From: Icerya purchasi
Lineage: Eukaryota; Arthropoda; Insecta; Hemiptera; Monophlebidae
DNA: 64,000 nucleotides
Direction of reading: 5' to 3'
NCBI GenBank assembly: GCA_039619475.1
Contig: CM077116.1
Span: 381,200,760 to 381,264,759, forward strand
A program made the position numbers and the translations under genes. Numbering within the stretch: the first letter of the stretch is position 1; each line of letters begins with the position of its first letter. Below are positions 47,703 through 56,370 of the stretch, piece by piece. Below the pieces are notes generated by a model, which ran no database searches, had not been told where the DNA came from, and saw only the letters and a list, made by a program, of their open reading frames with translations.

Positions 47703-48437
47703 TTAGCTTCTGAAAACTTCCCAGTTTGTTTCCTCATTGTGTAGTTTTGGTTTGGGATGATTCTTAATTATGCTGGTGCTTAGTATTAAAATAATCGCTG
47801 AATGATCAGAGAATAGACTGTGGTCGGGCTGTGTTTCCATGAATCTTGTGTCTAGTCCTTTGGTTATGAAGAAATCGAGCAAGTCTGGTAATTTCCTGTT
47901 GTCTGTTGGCCAGTATGTGGGCGAGCCGGTGCTTAATACTTGACATCCATTTTTTTCCAAAGCTTTAAATAACTCTCTTCCTTTAGTTGTAGTTATTCTA
48001 GATGCCCAGTATGTGTTTTTTGAATTGTAATCTCCACCTATAATGTAGAAGTTACCTAGGGTTTTTAAGTAGTCATCAAATTGATATTCTAGGATTTTAT
48101 GTTTGGGTGGGCAGTAAACTGCTGAGATAGTAATGTTTTTATCCAAGCTCTGAATAGAAACACTAGTAGCCTGTAGAAAATCCCGTTGATATTTGATTGT
48201 TTCATGATGTTTGATATTATTTTTTATTATTATAGCCGATTCGCCTCGAGGGGTGCCACTCGGGTGTGGGGTACAGTATGTACTATAACCATTTATATGA
48301 AAATAATTTGCATTCGTCAGGTGGGATTCTGACACTAAAAGGATATCCACTTTGTTTTTGATTAAGTACAATTCAACTTCTGATTTATGATCAGGAAGAC
48401 CATTGGCATTCCAAGTAGCTATTTTTAAGATTTTCAT
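47703..48437 (-). CDS. LINE C ORF2, AP-type endonuclease domain (244 codons)
   Basis: MKILKIATWNANGLPDHKSE opens the domain with the catalytic Asn. LLVSESHL holds the catalytic Glu, then AVYCPPKHK, GGDYNSKNTYWASR (the GD-N motif), a DLLDFFITKGL stretch and LFSDHSAIIL (SDH motif). These are all the active-site blocks of LINE apurinic-like endonucleases, which nick genomic DNA to start target-primed reverse transcription. The frame stops just after TNWEVFRS, before any RT motif, because the element is deleted there. The start ATG overlaps the ORF1 stop by four bases (ATGA at 48434-48437), an arrangement found in Jockey-group elements. Confidence 0.9.
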   Translation of the reverse strand: MKILKIATWNANGLPDHKSEVELYLIKNKVDILLVSESHLTNANYFHINGYSTYCTPHPSGTPRGESAIIIKNNIKHHETIKYQRDFLQATSVSIQSLDKNITISAVYCPPKHKILEYQFDDYLKTLGNFYIIGGDYNSKNTYWASRITTTKGRELFKALEKNGCQVLSTGSPTYWPTDNRKLPDLLDFFITKGLDTRFMETQPDHSLFSDHSAIILILSTSIIKNHPKPKLHNEETNWEVFRS

Positions 48438-49025
48438 TTCTTGTTAATTAGAAGTGACGTTAATGTTCGGATTAGACCACTTATCATTTGGTTTTGTTGA
48501 AACATCATTTCCATAATTAGTTCTTTAACATCTTTTAAGAATTTAGTTATAGTCGTTTCTATACTAATAGCATTAATAGCATTATTAATATTAGGAATAC
48601 TAGCACTGTTTTCAGAGTGATTGTTGTGACCACGACTATCATACATAGTGTTTGCATATCCGTGTGACTGTTTGTTTGCAACATGAGCATATGATAACCT
48701 GTTACTGTTCAAATTCTGATTTGTTTGTTGTGATTCAGCAATGTTACTTAGTATAGCCGAGCTTAGGTGACTAGAATTATTTTTGTTATTGTTCTGAAGA
48801 GTCGGATTAATTTTTTCCCTTTTACTCAACAATTCCCGATATACTGTACATCCCTTGTAGTTCGCAGTATGATTACCATTGCATAGTGCACATGTTGGTT
48901 GAGTATTAATGTCTTTGCTACATTTAGAGGATATATGATTTTCACCGCACTTAACACATCTATATGGTCGTGTGCAGTATGCTTTTGTGTGCCCATATTG
49001 TTGGCATCTGATGCACTGAACAACT
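48434..49025 (-). pseudogene. LINE C ORF1, zinc knuckles and C-terminal part
   Basis: From about 49020 the frame encodes CIRCQQYGHTKAYC and then CVKCGENHISSKC, followed by CALCNGNHTANYKGC. These are three Cys-rich knuckles of the kind found in Jockey-group ORF1 proteins, which coat the element RNA. A Ser/Asn/Gln-rich C-terminus follows and ends LLINKK at 48434. The first knuckle is in a different frame from the upstream part (49107-49946), so an indel near 49030-49110 has broken the gene. The listed start at 48832 is internal. Confidence 0.8.
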
Positions 49026-49106
49026 ACATTCTTTTTCCGAGGTGGTTCGAATGTTACCTTGGCGTTGAGTAAATACTGAATGTTGTAAATATATTTATTA
49101 TTCTCG

Positions 49107-49946
49107 TTAGGCTATGAAGAATAATGGTAGTGGATACTTCCCCACTCTGTGCTTTGCGTTTATTATGTGTCTCACTTGGTTCCCTTTTTCCGATAATGCT
49201 GACACTATGTCTTCTACAGCTACTGAGGCATGAATGTTTCTCAGCACAACCTTAAAAGCACGGTCTTGCTTTAATTGATAAGTGTGGTATATTGCGTTTT
49301 GTTCGTTTAATATTTTGATTATTTCTCTATAGTTCTTAACATTTGTTGCGACTATTTTGATTAATCCTTTCGCATTAATTGTTTTATAAGTAAATACGTC
49401 TGAGCCTAACGTGCTTTCGATTAATTGTTTAATTACTTGTATGTTATTTACGCTCGGTACGAATATTGGAGGGGGTTTTATTTCTTTAATTTGCAAGTTG
49501 TTTTCCTGTATTTTGTTTGTTGATTCATTTGACTGAGAGTTTTGTACGTTGTCGTTTCCAAGTACATTTTCGTCGAGATCTTGTAAAATGGAGAATCTAT
49601 TTTCATTTAGTTTCAGCGTTTTTTTTTCAATTTCTGGCGATGTTGGGTTATTTATTCTGTTTCTTTTAACAGTTTTTGATTTGTAATTTACTACCTGCCA
49701 TTCAGGGGCAAGTTGATGAATATTATCGATATCGTCTTTGTGCTTTTTGACGATCATTAACGGGGAGATCCTTTGTGTAACACAATTTATAGAATTGTTT
49801 TGAAAATTATCATTTCCTATCATATCGTCATCAGCAGTGTGTTGCGTGTGCGAGTTGTTGTATGTGTCGTCTGACCATGCGACACTCGAATTAGTCAAAT
49901 TTTTACCATCGTTACAGGCAGTATTTACAACAATATCACTTAGCAT
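49107..49946 (-). pseudogene. LINE C ORF1, central part, interrupted by LINE D
   Basis: This open stretch encodes an acidic, low-complexity region (DDTYNNSHTQHTADDDMIG) and then NRFSILQDLDE and PPPIFVPSVNNIQVIKQLI. The conserved gag-like fold of Jockey ORF1 follows (YREIIKILNEQNAIYHTYQL, DRAFKVVLRNIHASV). The apparent start MLSDIVV at 49946 is artificial: it is the target duplication copy next to LINE D. The true N-terminus is at 55369-55574, ending NKMLS, and the reading joins there. The frame breaks near 49107 before the knuckles. Confidence 0.8.
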
Positions 49947-50017
49947 TTTTTTTTTTTTTTTTTTTTTTTTACGGTGCCATGTACTGCTACTATGGCCAGA
50001 GACACCGGTTGTAAAAT

Positions 50018-52782
50018 TTATATTAGGGGAAAAAGTTTAGTACGTTTGAGGAATTGGAAAGTTTGATCGATCATTTTAGGATTATCAGAGATGGTGGATG
50101 AGAACGTAGAGGGCCAATTCATACGATAGGACTGAAAGACGGAACATTCATGGAGGACATGGACAACCGTTATTGGTTGCTGGCCGCAATAGCAGCATAG
50201 CGGAGCATCTTTCCGATCTAGAATATGCTTGTGAGTGAGAGTTGTATGTCCGATGCGGAGCCAGGCCAAAACTACTTCTTCACGACGCGATGGTTGAATC
50301 GACGTTTTCCAAGGAAGTATGTCTGCCTTTATGCTTCGTAGCTTATTTGTGGTCGGTGTATCGATCCAGATCTGCTTCCACGTGTCTCGGAACTGATGTC
50401 TTAGATAATGGATGGCATCCTTTGCTGGAATAGGGACGGCTGGAATTGGAAACATGGTTGTTGCCTGCTTTGCTGCCTGGTCAGCTAAGTCGTTGTACAT
50501 GATATCAGTATGACTTGGTATCCAGCAGAAGGTTACACTCAAATTGGATCCGTAGACGGCAGCGTGGATATCTTGACTTATGGGATGGTGTTTTGTTTTT
50601 GTTGGCTGCTGGGCGTTGATACTTTGTATCGCTGCGAGTGAGTCTGTGAAGATGACGGTCTTGGTGTATTGCAGATCTGTCGCTTGCTGCACAGCTAACT
50701 TTAATGCCATTAGTTCGACATGCGGTACAGTATATCTGATAGCGTCGCCTTCGTGTACTACCGAGCATCCTGTTCCTTCTTTCGTTTTGGACGCATCTGT
50801 GTAGAATTTTTTAAAGGATGCATAGGATAGTAACAGTTGTGCATATGCTTTGGAGATTATTTGTGCGGAGTCTTTGTTATGTTTTGTAAGAGAGACATCC
50901 GTGAAGATATTTGCCAGGACCGCCGGTGGCAAAAGATGTACTTTGTATTGTACAATATTTCCTGGAACATCAATTTGACGTTTCGATCTAATCGAGTAGA
51001 TTATTTGTTGGAGGAGTCCCGTTGCGTGGGGACGGTTTCGCGTTGAATTAGTTTCGCATGACCGGAATGAATTATGTCTGCACTGGAGATGGACGGAAAA
51101 TTTTAACATAAGAAATTCCCGACGGAGATTCAACGGCCATTCATTAGCTTCACAGAGGATACTCATGGTCGGACTCGTGTAAAAAGCTCCCAACGCTATC
51201 CTAAGTGCGGTGTGATGCACTGGGTCCAGTGTGGCTAAGATGGAGGGGTTCGCTGTGCCATATATGGGGACTCCGTAATCTAGCGACGACCGTATAAGGG
51301 TTCGATAAATTTTCAGCAATGTTGTTCTGTCCGCTCCATAGGATGTATGCGAGAGTTTTCTTATTATATTCATTTTCCTTTGACATGTCCGTTTTAGGTG
51401 CTGGATGTGTTGTTTCCACGAGAGAGTATCGTCGAAGATTATTCCTAGGTGAGTCACCGTGCGAGATTGCGGTATAGCATTGTTGTCAAGTGTAAGGCAT
51501 AATTCTTTATTGCATGTTCGTAGCCGACAAAAGTGGATGCATTCAGTTTTTGAAGGTGAGAACTCCAGGCCATTTTGGGAGGCCCACTGTTGCGCTCGGT
51601 TCACTGAGGTTTGTAGTATTCGCTTTCCAGCTTCTAGGTTATCACAGCTGATGGATATCGAAAAGTCATCCGCGAATAGTGTAGCGCTCACAGGCGATGG
51701 TATACTTGAGATTAGTTCGTTAATTGCAACGATAAACAGTGTCGGACTAATCACGGATCCTTGAGGGACGCCATTTGTCAGCTTTTTGGATGATGATAGT
51801 GATGAGCCTATACGAACTCGAAAATAACGGGACGATAAGAAATTTTGAATGAAGTGCATGATTCTTCCTTTGAATCCCCATTTGTGTAAGCTGACCAGGA
51901 CTTTGCATCTCCATATACGGTCAAAGGCCTTCGTGATATCGAAAAATACTGCCAACAAGTGCATACGTCGGGTAAAGCTCTCTTGTATTTTAGTCTGAAG
52001 AAGGTTCAACTGATCTAGTGTCGAGCAAGATGGTCTAAATCCGTATTGTGTTGGTGATAGCAGGTTTCTGTTCTCCAGTTCCCATATTAAGCGATGGTTG
52101 ATAATTTTCTCAAATAATTTGCAGAGTACTGATGTTAATGATATTGGGCGATAGTTATCCGGATGTGTTGGATTTTTATTAGGTTTTTGAATCGGGACAA
52201 TTATGGATTCTCGCCATTGTTGAGGGAAGGTATGGGTGTGCCAGATACGGTTGAAGATTAAAAGTAACTTGTCGTAGACACAGTCTGGAGCGTGCTTTAG
52301 GAAAAGAATGTTAAATTCGTCGGGTCCGGGCGCAGATATTTTCATTAGACTAATCGCATTGTATAATTCCGTTTTGTTAATATTCCTATTATAAACCTCA
52401 TTATTTGGAGAGGAAAAGTTGAATTGGACATTCTCGATCTTGTTTTTGATTTCTATTGAAGACGGCGGCTGCTCCTTGTCACTGGATATATTTTCGAAAA
52501 GTTCCGCAAAAACCTCTGCTATTTGCGCGGCTTCTGTGTGCAGTTGGTCGTTTGCTAATATAGAACTAGGTACACCAGGATAATGTATTTTATTGATTGA
52601 TCTGATTTTGCCCCATAGCTGTGTAACTGGTGTTTTGCACGTTATCGTTGATATGTAGTCCGCCCAAGATTTCCTTTTTTCTTGTTTGAGTATCCACCTG
52701 GTTTTTGCACGTGCGTGCTGAAAGGAAATGTGATTTTTTAGGGTTGGATTTTGTTTAAGTAGCTTGAGGGCTTTTCTCCTGT
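50018..52782 (-). CDS. LINE D ORF2, linker, reverse transcriptase, RNase H and zinc motif
   Basis: The frame is open from about 52782 down to the stop at 50018; the listed methionine at 52345 is internal. Numbering from 52345: APGPDEFN at 5-12, YRPISLTSVLCKLFEK at 65-80, YGFRPSCST at 101-109, FFDITKAFD at 134-142, NGVPQGSVISPTLF at 191-204 and FADD at 224-227. THLGIIFDDTL lies in the thumb. RNase H shows Asp517 (FYTDASK), Glu544 (VELMAL), Asp568 (IFTDSLAAIQ) and Asp622 (NDLADQAAK), the full catalytic set. RIGHTTLTHKHIL and a zinc motif (Cys717, Cys720, His729, Cys734) close the protein. It is one frameshift away from the endonuclease upstream. Confidence 0.92.
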
Positions 52783-53682
52783 TTACTTATCTGACCACCA
52801 TGGTACTGGAGTTCGAAATTTTGGGAGAGGCTTCGTTCTGGGTATGGCTTTCTCGGCACATTGCTTTATTTGATTGGTGAAGGAAGACACGATCGTATTT
52901 ACTTCTTGACCAAAGTCTATTTTTATTTCGGATTGACATAATTGCTTATAAAGATTCCAGTTTGCTTTATTAAAGTTTAGCTTAGGTTTTTCTACGGGCC
53001 TTTTAGCCTTTGTTTTCACTGTGATTATTAGTGGGAAGTGGTCACTATTACCCATGTCATCGTGATGGTGTACATCTATTAGGTGGGACATCTGGGCTGA
53101 ACTAAGTACGTAATCTATTGTACTCCACATTCTATGCGTCGCGCTATAGTGAGTTGGCTCCAGTGTGTTGTGTATCGTAAGATCGTATTTATCTATTATA
53201 TCGTTTAGTAGTCTACCTCTTGCGTCAGTAGTAGCGCTTCCACAATACTCACTGTGAGAATTAAAGTCTCCAGTAAATATAAACGGTTGTGGAAGACGGG
53301 ATATTATGGTATTGTAGTCGCACGCTTCAATTTTTGTGTATTGTGGAAGGTAAATTGAGCATACCGAAAACGGAGTGTCAGTATTTATACGCACAGCCAG
53401 AGTTTGTATGTGTTCTAATTTAAGATCTAATTCTGTATAACTGACGTCTTTCCTTATGGCTAGGAAGATTCCAGCATGCGCCTTCGTTGCTGGATTAACA
53501 CTTTTATATATCATATTATAGGAGGTTAGATTTATTATTTGGTTTGGCCTCAAATGCGATTCTTGAATGCACACGATCATTGGATTGTACGTGGACAAAA
53601 GCAGTTTAAAGTCTTCAAAATGTAGCAAAATTCCATTGCAGTTCCAGTTTATGATTGTAATATTTTGATTTGCGGTACCCAT
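52783..53682 (-). CDS. LINE D ORF2, AP-type endonuclease domain
   Basis: The start codon at 53682 lies 17 bp after the ORF1 stop. TIINWNCNGI gives the catalytic Asn, CIQESHLRPN the Glu, FTGDFNSHSEYCGS the GD-N block, WSTIDYVLSS the conserved Asp region and GNSDHFPLII the SDH motif. A linker ending PVPWWSDK follows; then a stop appears near 52783 because one small indel shifts the frame. The next codons in the other frame (VNRRKALKLLKQNP) continue the protein without another stop to the RT. So the original ORF2 was one gene of about 1,220 codons. Confidence 0.9.
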   Translation of the reverse strand: MGTANQNITIINWNCNGILLHFEDFKLLLSTYNPMIVCIQESHLRPNQIINLTSYNMIYKSVNPATKAHAGIFLAIRKDVSYTELDLKLEHIQTLAVRINTDTPFSVCSIYLPQYTKIEACDYNTIISRLPQPFIFTGDFNSHSEYCGSATTDARGRLLNDIIDKYDLTIHNTLEPTHYSATHRMWSTIDYVLSSAQMSHLIDVHHHDDMGNSDHFPLIITVKTKAKRPVEKPKLNFNKANWNLYKQLCQSEIKIDFGQEVNTIVSSFTNQIKQCAEKAIPRTKPLPKFRTPVPWWSDK

Positions 53683-53699
53683 TTCAAGATTTTTTACTT

Positions 53700-54137
53700 C
53701 TATACGTCTTCTTGTTGCGAGGAGGGGTAATCCGAGATTTCGTTATCATTATTGTTAAGCCTCTGGAGTTTGTTTATGATTTTTGTGAATCTACTTTTTA
53801 TATATTTTTGTTCTAGCGACGGTTTTATTAATTGCATAATGGTTATCAGCTCGGCTGTGTTTATGTCTAACATATTTGCGACCTGGCCAGGGTTTAATGA
53901 TTGTTTTGTTCCATCTAGGAATTGAATAAATTTGTTATATGTTAAATCACTTGTGCTATTTGAGTCTGTAGCGAAGTATTTTTGTAGGTTAGATAATTGT
54001 TGACGTTTTATTTGTGAGTCTTTTATTGGGGTTTTTGCCCGAGCTTGTAATGTTAGAGTGCATGTGGGTGGCTTAAAGGTATTGATATCGGTCTCAGATT
54101 CAGATCCACTATTATCGGTATATTGTAAACAGTCCAT
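53700..54137 (-). CDS. LINE D ORF1, C-terminal part (minus-one frame)
   Basis: This frame continues ORF1 after a frame break in an A-rich run near 54185-54200. It encodes an acidic region (GSESETDIN), then YNKFIQFLDGT, ITIMQLIKPSL and KSRFTKIINKLQRL. The last block resembles the conserved C-terminal helix region of I-group ORF1 proteins (…IKNRFTRIxxKL). I therefore read it as the genuine ORF1 end rather than a separate gene. The start at 54137 is internal; the frame is open upstream to the A-run. Confidence 0.7.
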   Translation of the reverse strand: MDCLQYTDNSGSESETDINTFKPPTCTLTLQARAKTPIKDSQIKRQQLSNLQKYFATDSNSTSDLTYNKFIQFLDGTKQSLNPGQVANMLDINTAELITIMQLIKPSLEQKYIKSRFTKIINKLQRLNNNDNEISDYPSSQQEDV

Positions 54138-54178
54138 CTTTTCTTCATCGGGGCCATCTACTGTGTTTTTTTGCGAAG

Positions 54179-55198
54179 TTAAGTTTTTCTTTTTTTTTTT
54201 CGTCTTCTTCTATGATTTTTATTAGCGCTATCTTCTTCGTTTGCTAACTCAGGCGATTTTCCTGTGGTTTTAGACGAAGATTCGGACATCTGACGTTTTA
54301 AGTTTAGTTTTAGCGCATCGTTTGTAGTTGTCGATACTGTAGGGTTCTCGCAGGTTGGTGTTGGTTGTGTGCCATGACCATTGGACGCTGGAAGAGACAA
54401 ACTTGTACCCGGGATATCGGTATCTTCGGTGAAATTGTCGAAAGTAGGAGTTATTTTACAGTTGTCTGCTTTATGACCAGAGGAATTGCATTTGAAACAG
54501 ACCAGTGCATCTGGCGAAATGAAGATACGAAAACTTTTTTCTTCGGAGCTTAGTACGAAGGAATTTGGTAAATTTAAGTCTTCGTAGTTAGCGATGTATA
54601 CTTGGCGACGCCAACTAACAATATGTCCGAATTCTGGATCGAGAGGTTTTATTCTCAGAAGAGATATATGCGAGGCCAATTTCATATTTAGGTTGGAGGT
54701 TAGGTGGTGCTCTAAGATTTCATTGGTAACTGTTGGGGGTATGTTGGATAATATAATTTTTGTCGCGGCTGATTTAAGCTTGCGTGCTTTGACGAAGTGT
54801 CCGTCGATATTAATACCTCCGTGTGTTGAGATGAATGAATGGACTTTGTGGGCGGAAGAGAGAAAAACGATTACTCTATTTCCGCTAACTCGAGAAGCTG
54901 CTATGATGTTTCTGGCCCCATCAACGAGATCTTTTAATGCCGATAAATAGTCAATTATTTTGTATTCTAGAATATGGCTGAAGACGATTCCCTGTTCTTC
55001 CGTGGGATAACAGAAGTTTTGGATTGGTGTTATTTTATTTTGTTGAACTTTACTGGCGTACGTATTATTAGTGTGAGGCGTAATTATGCGCGGTGTTACG
55101 ATAGATTGAATTGAAACATTATTACCTGAAGTTGCTGTCATCGCAGCCGGAGGCGCAGATAACGTTGTCGCGGTGTTGGATAATGGCTGGTCGGCCAT
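54179..55198 (-). CDS. LINE D ORF1, nucleic-acid-binding protein with one CCHC knuckle (339 codons)
   Basis: The start ATG at 55198 follows a 169-bp leader. The N-terminal 50 residues are Thr/Ser/Ala-rich. Residues 68-150 form a conserved gag-like RNA-binding fold (GIVFSHILEYKIIDYLSALK, GNRVIVFLSSAHKVHSFI, LSNIPPTVTNEILEHHL). A single zinc knuckle has Cys234, Cys237, His242 and Cys247 (CFKCNSSGHKADNC). The end is strongly basic (RRRRKKKRKT) because the frame runs into an A-rich stretch and stops; in the minus-one frame it continues for about 150 more codons. The product would bind element RNA in a ribonucleoprotein. Confidence 0.88.
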   Translation of the reverse strand: MADQPLSNTATTLSAPPAAMTATSGNNVSIQSIVTPRIITPHTNNTYASKVQQNKITPIQNFCYPTEEQGIVFSHILEYKIIDYLSALKDLVDGARNIIAASRVSGNRVIVFLSSAHKVHSFISTHGGINIDGHFVKARKLKSAATKIILSNIPPTVTNEILEHHLTSNLNMKLASHISLLRIKPLDPEFGHIVSWRRQVYIANYEDLNLPNSFVLSSEEKSFRIFISPDALVCFKCNSSGHKADNCKITPTFDNFTEDTDIPGTSLSLPASNGHGTQPTPTCENPTVSTTTNDALKLNLKRQMSESSSKTTGKSPELANEEDSANKNHRRRRKKKRKT

Positions 55199-55367
55199 GC
55201 CGACCGGCTTAATTGATAACGCCGATAACTAAGTTCGATAACGCGGCGAAACTCGAGTAGCGAGTCGAAAGAGAGATAAGATTAGGCAGTTATTACAAGT
55301 TATCACTTGAAAGAGAGCAACACGAACGCGAACAACAACCGACGTTACAACAATCCTACACCATAAG
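55199..55367 (-). promoter_or_regulatory. LINE D 5' UTR, putative internal promoter
   Basis: The 169 bp between the mapped 5' end of LINE D and ORF1. Full-length LINEs carry their RNA polymerase II promoter inside this region. It contains, in plus-strand order, ccggctt (55204), gccgataa (55221), actaag (55228), gttatcac (55299) and gaacgcgaac (55324). The same five blocks in the same order occur in the LINE C leader. Promoter function is inferred, not seen. Confidence 0.5.
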
Positions 55368-55368
55368 A

Positions 55369-55574
55369 CTTAGCATTTTATTACTGACGTTAATGTTAGT
55401 ACTGTTAGTAGAGGTCGAAGGTGCGTAATCGACGTTAGTGGTATTAGTAGAGGTAGGAACAATATAACCTGATTTCGGCCGGTGCAGTTGAGACGCAGCT
55501 GTAGATTTGTTGTTGTTAGAAGATTTAGAGGTCAGCGAGCTTCCATTAGAAATCGACGAGCGATAAGCCGACAT
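55369..55574 (-). pseudogene. LINE C ORF1, N-terminal 69 codons, cut by LINE D
   Basis: MSAYRSSISNGSSLTSKSSN begins at 55574. The protein is Ser/Thr/Asn-rich up to NVSNKMLS at 55369, where LINE D starts. The few codons after that (LMV, then stop) belong to the LINE D leader. On the other side of LINE D the LINE C frame resumes at 49946 with the duplicated MLS and continues DIVVNTACND. A low-complexity polar N-terminus fits LINE ORF1 proteins. Confidence 0.8.
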
Positions 55575-55744
55575 TTTGATATGATAAGAAAATAATAGAA
55601 TCCGGCTTGCCGATAAGCAAGCCGATCGCGAGAAATTTACACTAAGTTGTTATACGATATCTAGACGTTATCACGAATTATTATCAGCGAAATAATATAT
55701 GAACGCGAACAATACAACATGATGTCATAACATGAAACTATGGT
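55575..55744 (-). promoter_or_regulatory. LINE C 5' UTR, approximate
   Basis: The leader upstream of LINE C ORF1. It contains ccggctt (55602), gccgataa (55609), actaag (55641), gttatcac (55667) and gaacgcgaacaa (55701), the same block order as in LINE D. The 5' limit is estimated from the equivalent distance in LINE D; no target duplication was found to confirm it. Confidence 0.45.
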
Positions 55745-55759
55745 AAGGATGAGAAAATA

Positions 55760-56165
55760 AATTTATACTCTTACGCGATGAAGAGCAGAGGATAAAAATA
55801 ACTCAAGGATAGAAATAACTGAAGCAGAGGAAAATGAGAGAATATAAGAAGCACTCTTAAGGACAGTAGGGATATCAAGTTTTAACAGCGAAGAATAGAA
55901 GGACGATTGCTCATTAGAGAAGGCGGCACATTCAAATAAAACATGATATCAGAGTCACCAGGAAAGTGCATATGGATGGTGGATGACAAACTGGAATAGA
56001 TGCAGATGAAAAGCGAAAAAGTGATACAGGAAGGAGACTATGGTGAAAGCGAAGGCGACAAATAGCAGTGATTAGCATTTAAGAAAGAGCAATTATCAAG
56101 AAAGCCATCGGGATGAAGTTGAAAAGATGGCTGAACAGTAAAAGGAGGCACAGTTAGAAAATTTC
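55760..56165 (-). pseudogene. Decayed LINE C-terminal fragment, pyrimidine-rich
   Basis: The minus strand is strikingly pyrimidine-rich. It yields broken peptides such as HHSLLPVSLFRFSSASIPVC, DSDIMFYLNVPPSLMSNRPS and LDIPTVLKSASYILSFSS. These fit the region around and after the C-terminal zinc motif of RNase H-type LINEs (…LxRFxLxxSPxCPxC…HLLFxCPxxxxxR). Several frame changes occur. Related in style to 57976-59400 on the other strand. Modest confidence. Confidence 0.4.
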
Positions 56166-56370
56166 AGCCTAAAGGTTTTTCGAAAACGTTTCGATTAGTA
56201 TTTTGCTAAGTCATATTAATTTTTACGCCTACGTTTGCCGTTCGATTTTTATAAATTCAATGTACGATATCGAAGGAGAAATTGAAGAACGTTGCTACAA
56301 GCGCACACACTTGTCTGACGCGCGTGTTTTTTATCCTTTCCAAGTATTCCATTATGCGAATCCTTTATTA

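Larger units (their letters stand above)
47700..49946 (-). mobile_element. LINE C (Jockey-like), main part; 3' end missing, 5' end lies beyond LINE D
   Basis: A minus-strand element with ORF1 (zinc-knuckle protein) and the endonuclease domain of ORF2. The sequence stops at about 47700 right after the endonuclease, with no RT, 3' UTR or tail. Since LINEs are normally truncated at the 5' end, loss of the 3' end implies a later deletion. Its ORF1 N-terminus and 5' UTR are at 55368-55744, separated by the inserted LINE D. Confidence 0.85.
49947..55367 (-). mobile_element. LINE D (I-group), full-length 5.4 kb, inserted into LINE C ORF1
   Basis: A minus-strand element with a 169-bp 5' UTR, ORF1, ORF2 (endonuclease, RT, RNase H, zinc motif), a short 3' UTR of about 50 bp and a poly(A) tail (T-run at 49946-49970 on the plus strand). 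It is flanked by the direct repeat acttagcat plus T's at 49938-49946 and 55368-55376. The bases just outside differ (c against g), which fixes the 5' end at 55367. Only two frame breaks were found, one per ORF. RNase H in ORF2 and the ORF1 layout point to the I superfamily (I, Nimb or Ingi-like); I cannot choose between these. Confidence 0.9.

Noticed and set aside
48826..49023. 65-codon frame starting MFSASDANNMG as a separate gene
   Set aside because: Out-of-frame shadow of the LINE C zinc knuckles.
50242..51764. Several plus-strand frames over LINE D
   Set aside because: Antisense shadows of RT and RNase H coding sequence.
55369..55574. Independent Ser/Thr-rich small gene
   Set aside because: It joins in frame to LINE C ORF1 across the LINE D insertion.
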